Source of the DNA: Rubellimicrobium arenae
GTDB lineage: Bacteria; Pseudomonadota; Alphaproteobacteria; Rhodobacterales; Rhodobacteraceae
Length of the DNA stretch: 64,000 nt
NCBI RefSeq assembly: GCF_017916295.1
Contig: NZ_JAFMSS010000006.1
Location: 62,001-126,000, forward strand
Reading direction: 5' to 3'
Shown here: one piece after another, positions 32,715-41,816 of the stretch
Layout: each line of letters starts with the position of its first letter
How positions within the stretch are numbered: position 1 is the first letter of the stretch
The notes under the pieces: generated by a model
Told to the model about the DNA's origin: nothing
What the model saw: the letters and a program-made list of their open reading frames with translations, nothing else
Database searches by the model: none
Position numbers and translations under genes: made by a program

Positions 32715-34073
32715 TCAGACGAAGATGAAGTCGGTGCCTTCGGTCAGAGTCGCGCGCCCGTTGATCTTGAGGACCTCGACCCCGCCATTGTAGGAGACGC
32801 ACCAGTCGTTTGACGCAGCGGTCCCGCCGTTCTCGACCAGCACGGCGCCACGGCCGAAGCCCTCCAGGCGCAGCTGATCCCCTGTCTCCAGGTTCACGCA
32901 GTCGCCTGCGGCTTCGCCCTTGCGCAGCACAAAGGTGTCCGCGCCCGCGCCACCCCAGTAGAGGTCTGCGCCCGCGCCGCCGTTGAGCACGTCCGTCCCT
33001 GCGCCGCCGCGCAGGATGTTGTCGAGGCCGTTGCCGGTGAGGGTGGCGCTGCCAGTCCCGGCGAAGGTCAGGTTCTCAATGTGGCTGCCGGCGGCATAGC
33101 TATTGAGCGTCGTCCGGACGGTGTCCACGCCGCCGCCGGCCTGCTCGACCACGACGTCACTCCGGTTGTCGACGGTGTAGAGGTCATCGCCCGCAAGGCC
33201 GGTCATCGTGTCGGCGCCCGCGCCGCCGTCGAGTTTATCGTTGCTGGCGGTCCCGGTAAGCTTGTCGGCCTTTTTGGTGCCGGTCAGCGCCACGCCGTTG
33301 ACAGCATCATAGGCCCCGCTCTCACGGGCCGTGGTGGCCGCCAGCTGCGGGAGGCTCGACTTCAGGTCCAGACCGCCACTCGCCATCAGGGCGTCGAACC
33401 ACGCGTCCGCCGTCTTGCGGTAACCCGTTTCGCTGAGGTGGACGCCATCGGAGGACAGGTCGGCTTCCGTGGTGCCGTTCTCGATGAGCGTAACGCCCTT
33501 CGTGTTGTACTTGGTCGCGACCAGTGTCTCCAAGCCCTCGTTGAAGATCCGGATCGTGTCGTTGTTGGTCCGGGACGTATCCCCGTCCGCCCACCAGTCG
33601 CCGCCGACATACTGCAGCTTCATGAGCATAACGTTGGGACTCTCGGGGCTCTCGACGATCTGGCGGAGCAGCTCATCCATCTTCGTGAGCATCGTCTCGG
33701 CGCTCTCGCCGGCGATGACGTTGTTCGTTCCCGCGAGCAGCAGGACCACGTCGGTCGAGACCAGGTCGGCCTGGTCGACCATGTATTGGACGGCGGTCTG
33801 CGTTCCACTGTTGACCGTGTGGCTGTAGGTGCCGTTCCGGTCGTAGATGCCCTCGTTCACCGGGCTGGTGTACCAGTCGATCCTCTTGCCCGAATGGCCG
33901 TTGTGCTCGGCATCCGGGATGGCACCGTCGCGGTCAAGGCCCACGAAGTCATAGCTCACGCCCTGGGACTGCAGCATGTATTGGAGCGGCCCGCGGTAGC
34001 CGCCGGGCGACGTCGCGTCCTCGTACATGCCATAGGTGTTCGAGGCCCCCAGGGCCATGATCTTCGTGACCAT
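32715..34073 (-). CDS. SGNH/GDSL esterase with RTX repeats, secreted
   Basis: A 452-residue protein. The N-terminal SGNH hydrolase has nucleophile block GASNTYG (Ser11), GTNN (115-118) and the catalytic DGVHLSE (Asp209/His212). RTX calcium-binding nonapeptides (GGAGADTMTGLAGDDLY, GGAGTDVLNGGAGADLYWGGAGAD) follow. There is no N-terminal signal; RTX proteins leave by a type I system using a C-terminal signal. The likely role is removing acetyl or other acyl groups from an extracellular polysaccharide. It reads in the same direction as galU and the GH16 gene. AAGGATG is upstream of the start. Confidence 0.85.
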   Translation of the reverse strand: MVTKIMALGASNTYGMYEDATSPGGYRGPLQYMLQSQGVSYDFVGLDRDGAIPDAEHNGHSGKRIDWYTSPVNEGIYDRNGTYSHTVNSGTQTAVQYMVDQADLVSTDVVLLLAGTNNVIAGESAETMLTKMDELLRQIVESPESPNVMLMKLQYVGGDWWADGDTSRTNNDTIRIFNEGLETLVATKYNTKGVTLIENGTTEADLSSDGVHLSETGYRKTADAWFDALMASGGLDLKSSLPQLAATTARESGAYDAVNGVALTGTKKADKLTGTASNDKLDGGAGADTMTGLAGDDLYTVDNRSDVVVEQAGGGVDTVRTTLNSYAAGSHIENLTFAGTGSATLTGNGLDNILRGGAGTDVLNGGAGADLYWGGAGADTFVLRKGEAAGDCVNLETGDQLRLEGFGRGAVLVENGGTAASNDWCVSYNGGVEVLKINGRATLTEGTDFIFV

Positions 34074-34268
34074 ACGCGCGCATCCTTAGGTGGAAAGGGG
34101 GCTCTTCCCCGAGCAGAGGAGCTCGTCGAAGGCTGGTCCGTGCGGGATGGCGCCTCTTACAGATCGTGGCGAGATTGTGTCATCACGAGCGCGTGAGAAT
34201 GTGTGGGTGCCCCTGCGACAAGTGCGCCCACGTCTCGCTCGACATGGCCGCCGAGTTCACTTCAAAAG

Positions 34269-36062
34269 TCACAGGAGGAAGTCGTCGCCCTTCAGCGATG
34301 TGAGGCCGTCGGTGCGGATCTCGAGATCCGCGACCTTGTCACCGTTCATGTCGGCCTTGAGGATGACCTCGGACCGGCTCGCGGTGAACCAGACCGAGTT
34401 GGCCGCGGCCGTGGTCCCGCTGAACCCGAAGGCCTGATCTCCGGAAAGGGAAGCGTTCGCGTCGATCCCGCTCAGGTCGAGGTCGTCGATCCCGGAGACG
34501 AAGTCGTAGATCGAGTCCCGCTTTGCGCCGACAAGGCTGTCCGCGACAGAGGCGAAGACGAACACGTCCCGGACACCATCGACGCCGCCGTAGATCGTGT
34601 CCTTACCAGCCCCGGCTGCGAGGGTATCGGCTCCACCGCGGCCATAGAGAAGATCATCGCCCGCGTTCCCTTGGAGAACATTCGCGCCGTTGGTCCCATA
34701 GAGCTTGTCCGCTCCCGAGCCGCCAGCGGCGTTCTCGAGGCCCGTGAGGGTGTCCGTGCCATAGCCGGTAGCCTGCGCCCCGGTCTTGACCAGGTCGATC
34801 GTCGCGGCGGCGGAGCCAGTGACGGCAACCCAGTCGGCTCCGGCGCCGCCGTCGAGCACATCGTTGCCGGCATCCAGCTCGAGGCTGTCGCTGCCATCCC
34901 CGCCTTCGAGCCGGTCGTCTCCGCCCCGGCCGATCAGCGTGTCGTTCCCCGCGCCGCCCGTCAGGGTGTTGGCGCCGTCATTGCCGGAGAGCTTGTCACC
35001 CCCAGTGCCGCCGGCAGCGTTCTCAATGTTCCTGAGGGCGTCGAGCCCGAAGCCGGTGTCCTGCACGGCCGTCAAAGCGAGGTCCAGGGTGGCCGCCGTC
35101 GATCCGCCTGCCCGAACCCAGTCGAGGCCTGCCCCGCCATCGAGGACATCGCTTCCGGCGTCCAGGTTCAGGCTGTCGTCCCCGTCACCCCCGAGAAGGG
35201 TGTCGTTTCCCGTTCCACCTGTCAGATCGTCGTTCCCGGCGCGGCCGTCGAGAGTGTCGTCGCCATCCGTGCCGATCAGGATGTTGTCGCCGGTATCCCC
35301 GTTGATCGAAGGGTCGATCACCGCAGGACCGAAGTCGCCAAGATCGCCGGGGAGGACGTCGATGGCAGTCACCGTCGCCGTGAGCGCCTCACCTCCGTAG
35401 GTCCCGGCCCAGCTCGCGAGAGAGGGGTCCACGCACCAGAGATTGGTGAATCCCTTCATGTCGCCGGTGGTCCAAGTGCCGTAGGGCATGTCCGCCGCCC
35501 CGAAGCGGCCGACTACCTGTCCGTCGACCAGGAAGATGGCCTCAGTCCCTGTGACGGTGATCTCATAGGTGTGGAGGCCCTGGGAGGCATCGAAGCCGAG
35601 GTCGACAATGACCGGCGCCCCGTTCGCGTCCTCAAGGGTGACGTGCTCGCCGGTCGCCGTCTCCATGTGGATGTTGAGCCGGACCTGCGTGGTGTTGGCG
35701 CCCACGAACTCGAAGTCGAACTCGATCCAGGGGTCGTTGAAGTGGTCGGCCCGGTAGGTGAACATCCCGAAGACGGCGCCGTCCACCATCTGCGGCGCCT
35801 GCGCCGTCCAGGTCCAGGTGCCGAGCGAGGCCGCCTCGCAGGACTGCACCTCACCGCCGCAGTAGGCGTAAGCGGAACCCGCAGGCGCGGCAGCGAGCGT
35901 GAAGGTCACGCTCCCGTCTGCCTGCTCCACCACATTTTCAGGCGACCATTCCATGATTGTGCTCTGCCCCGCCGCCCAGTCCGACACGAGCCAGCTTTCG
36001 GTGGTTGCCGGCTCGCCAATCCGAACGAGGTCGATGGACTGGGTGCCTTCGGTCGTGGACAT
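34269..36062 (-). CDS. GH16 beta-glucanase with RTX repeats, secreted
   Basis: A 597-residue protein. An N-terminal GH16 jelly-roll (about 25-235) has the catalytic motif WIEFDFEF, with nucleophile and acid/base Glu114 and Glu118 and Asp116 between. GTWTTGDMKGFTNLWC follows. Next come two long blocks of RTX repeats (GTDGDDTLDGRAGNDDL, GGTGNDTLLGGDGDDS and others) and a serralysin-type C-terminus ending DFLL. GH16 enzymes cut beta-1,3, mixed beta-1,3/1,4 or related glucans. No N-terminal signal, so type I secretion is expected. The ribosome site before ATG 36062 lies in a hairpin. It is a probable clue to the polymer made by the locus. Confidence 0.88.
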   Translation of the reverse strand: MSTTEGTQSIDLVRIGEPATTESWLVSDWAAGQSTIMEWSPENVVEQADGSVTFTLAAAPAGSAYAYCGGEVQSCEAASLGTWTWTAQAPQMVDGAVFGMFTYRADHFNDPWIEFDFEFVGANTTQVRLNIHMETATGEHVTLEDANGAPVIVDLGFDASQGLHTYEITVTGTEAIFLVDGQVVGRFGAADMPYGTWTTGDMKGFTNLWCVDPSLASWAGTYGGEALTATVTAIDVLPGDLGDFGPAVIDPSINGDTGDNILIGTDGDDTLDGRAGNDDLTGGTGNDTLLGGDGDDSLNLDAGSDVLDGGAGLDWVRAGGSTAATLDLALTAVQDTGFGLDALRNIENAAGGTGGDKLSGNDGANTLTGGAGNDTLIGRGGDDRLEGGDGSDSLELDAGNDVLDGGAGADWVAVTGSAAATIDLVKTGAQATGYGTDTLTGLENAAGGSGADKLYGTNGANVLQGNAGDDLLYGRGGADTLAAGAGKDTIYGGVDGVRDVFVFASVADSLVGAKRDSIYDFVSGIDDLDLSGIDANASLSGDQAFGFSGTTAAANSVWFTASRSEVILKADMNGDKVADLEIRTDGLTSLKGDDFLL

Positions 36063-36065
36063 GCG

Positions 36066-36114
36066 ATTCCTCTCGCTGCTGGTCGGCGGAGGGCACAGCC
36101 AAGACGAGAGGAAT
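36066..36114 (-). promoter_or_regulatory. Leader hairpin that can hide the GH16 ribosome-binding site
   Basis: On the minus strand, ATTCCTCTCG (36114-36105) and CGAGAGGAAT (36075-36066) form a perfect 10-bp stem with a 29-nt loop. The second arm contains the AGAGGAA Shine-Dalgarno sequence about 4 nt before the GH16 start codon, so folding would block translation. Confidence 0.6.
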
Positions 36115-36189
36115 GGCAAAGCGACGTCTGCCAATGATCGTTCTTGTGGCAGAGTTGCTCATCGGGAGCCAAATGGGCCACGCAAGTCC

Positions 36190-37461
36190 CTATCGTGGCA
36201 CAACCCCGAACAAAACCTTGTTCTTCACCAGCAACCACAAGCCGAGAATGGTGCCGATGTAGAGCGCCGTGTTGATCCAGATCTGCCCGGGCCAGACGTG
36301 GGCCCAGTCGGGAATCTGGTCGAAGTAACCGGGGATCTGGTCGATGAGCACGATGAAGACGAGGTGCATCAGGAACACGTAGAGGCTGGCCTCACCCAGG
36401 GGGATCAGGAGCCAGCCCAGCGCCTTGTTGATGGGCACCCAGAAGTAGGTCAGGACCGCGTAAAAGGCGACGAAGAAGGCGCCCACGTTGAGGAGCCGCA
36501 CGGGACTGGGGTGCTTCTTCATCAGATAGGTGTCGTAGAGCGCCTGCCACTGCTCGGCCGGGAGCCACGCCAGGTGCGACCAGGCCGGGAAGGACGGGTT
36601 GGGCGTCGTCTGCGCGGCGATAAGGAACAGAAGCGCCAGGGCGACGCCAACCGCGATTGTGAGAATGCGCCGTGACGCCTGGGCCAGCCACTCCGAGATC
36701 TCCCTCCGGAAGTAGCCTACCGCCAAGGCGTGGGTGAAGAAGACCTGATACATCATCACGGGAAAGGCGAACTCCCACTGCATGGCCATGAGCGGCGTGT
36801 CCACGGGCATGAGCCAGCCTGCGAAGTAGATCCCCCAGGTCAGGGCGAAGAAAGGCCCTAGAAGCCGACGCTGCAGGAGCCAGAAGGCGGCAGGAGCCAG
36901 GGCCAGAAGGACCACGTAGAGCCCCAGGATCTGGATCTGGTGGGGTGACACCCGCATGGTGAGAATAAGCGCCAGGTCGTCGCGCCAGGGCACCTCCGGG
37001 GCCGGCACCATGGGCCAGCTCTGCCCGGAGAAGCGGTCCGTGAAGGCCGTCAGCATCGTCATGTCGATGAGACCCAAGCCTCGGATCATCATGACCAGAA
37101 TCACCGTCACGACCAGCGCCCGCCACAGCACGAAGGAGCGCCGCCAGAGCCGCTCCGTCACGCTCCCCATGCCCTCACGCTCGAGCACCTTGCGGTTCAC
37201 GAGCCCCAGCACCAGGCCCGAGGCCACCAGGAATAGCTCGGCCGCCGAGATGAAACCCAGCCGCTCCCAGAACAGGAAGTTGAACCAGGAGAAGAACTCG
37301 AGGTGCGCGGCCACCACCGACAGCATGGCAAAGCCGCGCAGGAAGTCGAAGCGAAGGTCGCGGGAGCCGGTATCGGCGGGATAGCCCTTGCGGCCGTAGA
37401 GGGAGGTCATGCTCGGGGTGGGTCGTCTCTCCCGTGCCGGGTCGCGGCACACCTGGTCCAT
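36190..37461 (-). CDS. opgC: OpgC-like membrane acyltransferase
   Basis: A 423-residue inner-membrane protein with about ten helices. DLRFDFLRGFAMLSVVAAHLEFF matches the OpgC start and FLVASGLVLG the second block. OpgC adds succinyl groups to osmoregulated periplasmic glucans. Here it sits next to a GH16 glucanase and near GT2/galU, so its acceptor may instead be the secreted polymer of this locus. ATG 37461 is chosen over 37503 because GGGAGGAG lies directly upstream. No opgGH genes are in the window. Family assignment is good; the acceptor is inference. Confidence 0.82.
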   Translation of the reverse strand: MDQVCRDPARERRPTPSMTSLYGRKGYPADTGSRDLRFDFLRGFAMLSVVAAHLEFFSWFNFLFWERLGFISAAELFLVASGLVLGLVNRKVLEREGMGSVTERLWRRSFVLWRALVVTVILVMMIRGLGLIDMTMLTAFTDRFSGQSWPMVPAPEVPWRDDLALILTMRVSPHQIQILGLYVVLLALAPAAFWLLQRRLLGPFFALTWGIYFAGWLMPVDTPLMAMQWEFAFPVMMYQVFFTHALAVGYFRREISEWLAQASRRILTIAVGVALALLFLIAAQTTPNPSFPAWSHLAWLPAEQWQALYDTYLMKKHPSPVRLLNVGAFFVAFYAVLTYFWVPINKALGWLLIPLGEASLYVFLMHLVFIVLIDQIPGYFDQIPDWAHVWPGQIWINTALYIGTILGLWLLVKNKVLFGVVPR

Positions 37462-37632
37462 GGCGTTCTCCTCCCGCTGGTTGCATTTGCAAGGCTCGCT
37501 CATCTGCGACGGGTTGGGAATGCCTTAAGGGGGCAAAGGGTTCAGCCATAAGGCAAGACCGGCCGCCGCGGACCTCTCGCCCGAGATCCGCTTTGATCTA
37601 TGCTCAGGCCCAGGCAAGCCCTGGATGGATCC

Positions 37633-38151
37633 ATGAAACGCGTTGCCCTGATGACGGCGGTTCTCACCATGATGTCGCTGCTGGCCTCCTTGGGCTGGGG
37701 AGACCGGGGGCGGGATGCGCTCGCGGCGGGCCTCCTCGATCCGGTCCTCGGCCTCGACCACTTCATGGTCTTGTTGGGCGTGGGTCTCTGGGCCAGTCAA
37801 TGGGGCGGGACGGCGCAATGGGCGCTGCCGGCCGCCTATCTCCTGGGCACGCCCTTGGGCTTCGTGCTGGCGGCGGGGCAGCCGCCATTCCCGCTCATCG
37901 ACGCCCTAGTCCATGTGCTGATCCTGGGATCGCTCCTGCTCATCGCGGGTGCCCTGGTGGTGCCTCTCCGCTTGCCGATGCGGGAAGCCGCCGGCACCGT
38001 GGCGATGTTCGGGGGCTGCCATGGCTATGTCCACCGGCTGGAGGCGGTCTCGGACCTGCCGCTTCTGCAAGGCTTGGGCGTAATGTCCGCCTCCGCGGTC
38101 CTGCTGGTCCTGGGCGTGGGTCTCGTGCAGGCCCTACCCAAGCCGGGCTGA
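37633..38151 (+). CDS. HupE/UreJ-family membrane protein
   Basis: A 172-residue protein with a signal-like first helix and about five more helices. GLLDPVLGLDHFMVLLGVGLWASQWGG is the HupE/UreJ signature (G.DH motif). Family members are nickel or cobalt permeases linked to hydrogenase or urease genes, but neither is here, so a general metal role is all that can be said. FGGCHGYVHRLEA supplies further Cys/His near the fifth helix. It is divergent from the OpgC gene across 171 bp and an IS element follows. Confidence 0.85.
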   Translation: MKRVALMTAVLTMMSLLASLGWGDRGRDALAAGLLDPVLGLDHFMVLLGVGLWASQWGGTAQWALPAAYLLGTPLGFVLAAGQPPFPLIDALVHVLILGSLLLIAGALVVPLRLPMREAAGTVAMFGGCHGYVHRLEAVSDLPLLQGLGVMSASAVLLVLGVGLVQALPKPG

Positions 38152-38342
38152 GACCTCAGCGGTACGTCAGAACCAGATCAGACGGGAGAACGGCCGGCCC
38201 CGAGGATCGACCCTTCGACCGCGGGAAGCCGTTCCCAGCTCAGCCGAGCGCTTCAGGTCTTCGTCCGCCTATATCCCGCAAGGTGGGGCAACACCGATAG
38301 GCAAGACCTAGCAACTGTGTATGTGATACCAACTCCGGGTGA

Positions 38343-39408
38343 TCAGTTCGGGACGACACGATCTGGCCACCAATGGAAGCCGGCTTGGCCCCTGACGCGG
38401 TCTCGGTCTGAGTTGAGGGCAACGCACTGGCGGGCGACGACCGCGTCGAGATCGGCGAGGCTGTCGAAGTGCCGGTTGACGATGGGCTCGTCGAGGTGGA
38501 CCCACAGGGTCTCGGCGGGCTGGAGCTCCGGGGTATAGGGCGGCAGGTAGACGAGACGGATCCCCTCCGGAACGGTGAGCCCGAGCGAGCTGTGCCAGCC
38601 GGCGTTGTCGAGCACGAGCACGATGATGCGGTCCCGGCCCGCGCCTGCTTCTCGCGCGAAGAGGGCCAGCACGTCCTCGAAGTCCTGCTTGGAGATGCCG
38701 GTGGACAGGTACCAGAAGCTCTCGCCGGTCTTCGGCGAGACAAAGGCGGTGACATAGAGCCACTCGAAGCGGTGGTGACCGACCGCGACGGGCCGCTCGC
38801 CCCGCGGGGCCCAGATGCGGCGCAGGATCGGCTTCAGCCCAACGCGGTGCTCATCAGTGGCGAAGGTCTCGATTACTGCGCCGGGATGGCGCTCTGCCTC
38901 TTCTGCGACGGCTTGGGCAAGGTTTTTTTGAACTCTGCCTGTGCCTCGGGGCTCGCCGCCCGGGCGTGCCGGGGCCGGGGTCGCTGGATCGTCCAGCCAA
39001 TGGCGCGGAGCGCCTCCCAGCCGCGCTGCTCCGCTACGGCCGCCAGCCCAAGCTCGGCCGCGATCAGCGCTGCAACCTTCTTCGAGGTCCAGACCCCGCC
39101 ATCCTCGGGCGGGCTCTTCAACCGCTCTCGCAGCATATCGAGCACCGAAGGGGTCAGTATCGTCGCCTTGGTCCCGTTGCCTCGGCGGCGGTCACCGAGT
39201 GAGGACGGTCCAAGCTGATTGTAACGCACCAGCAGCTGCTCGACCCAGCGCGGCACAAAGCCCGTCAGTCGCGCCGTCTCGGTCACCGTGTCCGCCCTTG
39301 CGCCAGCAGCCAGACAACCTGGTAATGCCGCGCCAGCGTCGCCTCCTTGCTGCCTCGATAGCCCGCCTGCAACTCTGCCACGCTCAGATGATCCGCCACC
39401 CGCGCCAT
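38343..39408 (-). pseudogene. IS630 DDE transposase, frameshifted
   Basis: The N-terminal part gives HLSVAELQAGYRGSKEATLARHYQVVWLLAQGRT. A 2-bp duplication (GTGT, 39288-39291) then breaks the frame. The next segment (VTETARLTGFVPRWVEQLLVRYNQLGP and GDRRRGNG) is the HTH/linker part. After an A7 run the -1 frame gives the DDE catalytic domain: FATDEHRVGLKP, VLDNAGWHSS and PYTPELQPAETLW. The first frameshift is destructive; the A7 site may be programmed. Expected length restored is about 350 residues. Confidence 0.85.
38923..38929 (-). other. A7 slippery site for -1 frameshifting in the transposase
   Basis: On the minus strand the codons read TTC AAA AAA ACC. Slipping back one base gives AAA AAA AAC CTT and continues directly into the catalytic domain frame. 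Such A-runs are used for programmed -1 frameshifting in several IS families. Confidence 0.6.
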
Positions 39409-39510
39409 GTCTGCCCCCGCGTTGTGCTGGCGCAGGACTGTAAACCTCTCGATTCCCGCTGGGAATCCCACCTCCCTGAGTCAATCAGCCGGAGACCGTA
39501 TGAGTTGGGC

Positions 39511-39873
39511 TAATGCTGCCATGGTATGCCGCCTTTCAGAACGTCATTGCTTGTTGATTCTCGCTCAGAACTGACCCGGCTGGGCACCTAGTTCCCGCTG
39601 AGATTTGACCCATGGGACCCTTCACCGAGCGCGGCGAGCGGCGGGGGCACTGCTGGCCCCGACCAGGCCCGCCTGCTCCTGCCACAGCCTATCCCAGAAA
39701 GCGAACTCAACATCTTTGGCTCACACGGTGACAGCAACGGGCGCGAGTAGCTGCCTTGGCAACGACCAACAGGCGGTCAGCTTCACAGTCCGAGGCTGCG
39801 ATACGCGAGAAGGCTCATCGATCGCAGGCAAGTTTATTGATGCCTCTCGGTTGTCCCCCGATGATCCTGCTTC
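39511..39873. other. Intergenic region after the IS element
   Basis: About 360 bp with no coding signal. Sequence near 39570-39612 (CTGACCCGGC and GAGATTTGACC) has the look of an insertion-element end, but no second element could be traced. Confidence 0.35.
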
Positions 39874-40551
39874 TCACGGTGACTGTGTGGTCGAGCATGG
39901 CTCCACCAACAGCCCCCGCAGCACCAGATCGAGATGTGCCTTCTCGTACGCTGTCCGGTCCAGGGAGGGTCCGACCCCGAACAGCATCCGCCAGACCGCC
40001 GCGGCAATCGCGGGGGCTACGACCATGCGCGGGTCCACGGCCTCTGGTGGCAGGCGCAGCTCGCCTCTTTGGGCCGCCCGCTCGAGGATGCGCCGGACCA
40101 TTCCCAATCCGCTCGCCAGCGCGACCTCGCGGTAGAGCTCGACCAAGCCTGGGAAGCGGTGCCCTTCCCCGATCAGCACCTTGAGAAGTGCGGCGCTGTC
40201 GGTCTCGAGCAGCCGGTCGTAGATGGCGTGGAGCAACAGACCGAGCTCCGCCTCAAGGCTTCCCTCCAGTTCCGGCAGCTGCGCGCCCACCGAAGCCAGC
40301 GTACCACCGATCCGGTCACGCAGTGCCGCCTCGAATAGCGCCTCCTTGGACGGGAAGTAGAGATAGATCGTTCCCTTGGCGATCCCGGCCCGCGTGGCCA
40401 CCGCCTCGAGCCGCGTGGCCGCAAAGCCCTGCTCGGCCCAGAGCGCGAGGGCCGCGTCGATGATCTCCCCGGGCCGCGCTTCCTTGCGGCGTTGGCGCGG
40501 GCGGCGGGGAGCAGGCTCGGATCTCGGAGACGGTTCTTGCGTGAGGGGCAT
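39874..40551 (-). CDS. TetR/AcrR-family repressor
   Basis: A 225-residue regulator. After an Arg/Pro-rich tail the HTH reads IIDAALALWAEQGFAATRLEAVATRAGIAKGTIYLYFPSKEALFEAAL, classic for TetR. The ligand domain is unassigned. It is divergent from a three-gene ABC exporter across 47 bp that hold a perfect palindrome, so it most likely represses the exporter and itself and is released by an exported or related compound. Confidence 0.93.
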   Translation of the reverse strand: MPLTQEPSPRSEPAPRRPRQRRKEARPGEIIDAALALWAEQGFAATRLEAVATRAGIAKGTIYLYFPSKEALFEAALRDRIGGTLASVGAQLPELEGSLEAELGLLLHAIYDRLLETDSAALLKVLIGEGHRFPGLVELYREVALASGLGMVRRILERAAQRGELRLPPEAVDPRMVVAPAIAAAVWRMLFGVGPSLDRTAYEKAHLDLVLRGLLVEPCSTTQSP

Positions 40552-40561
40552 GACTATGCTT

Positions 40562-40581
40562 TAATGACCAACGGGTCATTA
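40562..40581. promoter_or_regulatory. TetR operator
   Basis: Perfect inverted repeat: arms TAATGACC (40562-40569) and GGTCATTA (40574-40581), spacer AACG. It sits in the middle of the 47-bp divergent interval and would cover both promoters. Confidence 0.88.
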
Positions 40582-40598
40582 GTCAACTAGGCGCCGCC

Positions 40599-41816
40599 AT
40601 GACAGACCAAGCCATCACGATCATCGAGGCCCCGAAGCTCCCGCTTCTCGACAACGGCAAGGCCGTGGCCCGGCCCGTGAAGCGGTTCGAGCGGTTTCGG
40701 CGCCTGCGCCTCTGGCGGGTGCCGCTCGTCATGGCGATCCTGTTCACCGGGGCGGTGATCGGCCTCTACTTCCAGCCACCCCTCCTGCGCGTGTTCTTCG
40801 GCGTGACGGGGCTGGAGCCCGGGGGCGGCACCTCGCGCCCCATTGCCGTCGCAGCCCCGCCCCCAGCCGCTCCCGTTATGGCTGTCTCGCGCGACGTCGT
40901 CGCGCTTGGCCGGCTCCTGCCCCAGGGCGACGTCGTCACGCTGGCCCTGCCCTATGGGGCCGGGGATGCGCGGGTCGCTCACCTCCTTGTGGCGGAAGGC
41001 GATGCGGTAGACGCGGGTCAGATCGTGGCCGAGCTCGACAGCCTGCCGCAGCTCCATGCGCGGGTCGCCAGCGCCGAGGCGCAGCTGGCCGCCCGCGAGG
41101 CGGCGCTCGATCAGACCCGGGCCGCCGTGGCGGCGAGCCTGCGAGAGGCTCAGGCCGGCCGTGACCGGGCCGCAGCGGCCTTATCTTTGGCCACCTCCGA
41201 ACTCTCTCGCGCCCAAGGCTTGGCCGAGCGCGGCGTCGCCGCCCAAGCGCAGCTCGAGAGGGCCGAGGCGGCGGCCGCGCAGGCCGGGCGCGATCTTGAG
41301 GCGGCCGAAGCCACGCTCAGCCGCTACCAAGGAGAAGCCGAGGGCGCCCAGCCCGACATCCTCCTCGCCCAGCGCGAGGTTGAGGCAGCGCGAGCCGAGC
41401 TCGACAGCGCCCGCCAGGAGCTCGCCAAAGGCGTGGTCGTCGCGCCCCAGGCGGGCACGATCCTGCGGCTCCACGTCCGTCCAGGCGAGAAGCCCGGCGC
41501 GGCGGGCGTGGTGGAGCTCGGCGATATCGCCCGCATGGAAGCGGAGCTGGAGGTCTACCAGACCGACGTGCAGCGGGTCGATGTGGGACAGCCGGTCGAG
41601 CTCACGACCGAGGCGCTCGATGCGCCCCTTCGGGGCGAGGTGTCCCGCATCGGTCTTGAAGTAGAACGCCAGTCCGTCCTGGCGGACGACCCCGCCGCCC
41701 ATGCCGACGCCCGCGTCGTGCGCGTGACGGTGGCGCTCGACCCGGTGTCCTCCCAGAGGGCGCGCAGCCTTACGGGGCTTGAGGTCGTGGGCCGGATCGT
41801 GGCGGGAGAGCCATGA
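40599..41816 (+). CDS. HlyD-type periplasmic adaptor of ABC exporter (DevB-like)
   Basis: A 405-residue protein: cytoplasmic tail, one membrane helix (VPLVMAILFTGAVIGLYF), a lipoyl half-motif (VAHLLVAEGDAVDAGQIVAELD), a long Ala/Glu/Arg-rich coiled-coil hairpin (about residues 150-285), then the second lipoyl half (VVAPQAGTILRLHVRPGEKPG) and a beta-barrel region. This is the HlyD/DevB adaptor layout that links an inner-membrane ABC unit to an outer-membrane TolC-like duct. The permease gene overlaps its stop codon by 4 bp. No TolC gene is present nearby. Confidence 0.9.
   Translation: MTDQAITIIEAPKLPLLDNGKAVARPVKRFERFRRLRLWRVPLVMAILFTGAVIGLYFQPPLLRVFFGVTGLEPGGGTSRPIAVAAPPPAAPVMAVSRDVVALGRLLPQGDVVTLALPYGAGDARVAHLLVAEGDAVDAGQIVAELDSLPQLHARVASAEAQLAAREAALDQTRAAVAASLREAQAGRDRAAAALSLATSELSRAQGLAERGVAAQAQLERAEAAAAQAGRDLEAAEATLSRYQGEAEGAQPDILLAQREVEAARAELDSARQELAKGVVVAPQAGTILRLHVRPGEKPGAAGVVELGDIARMEAELEVYQTDVQRVDVGQPVELTTEALDAPLRGEVSRIGLEVERQSVLADDPAAHADARVVRVTVALDPVSSQRARSLTGLEVVGRIVAGEP

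Larger units (their letters stand above)
38329..39510 (-). mobile_element. IS630-family insertion sequence (about 1.2 kb, inactive)
   Basis: Transposase remnants span nearly the whole unit. CCAACTC (38329-38335) after TA on the left and GAGTTGG (39502-39508) near TA on the right form short inverted ends, consistent with the TA target of IS630 elements. Exact ends are uncertain because the arms are short. Confidence 0.7.

Noticed and set aside
39565..39615. Possible end of a second insertion element
   Set aside because: Only short suggestive sequence; no transposase or opposite end was found.
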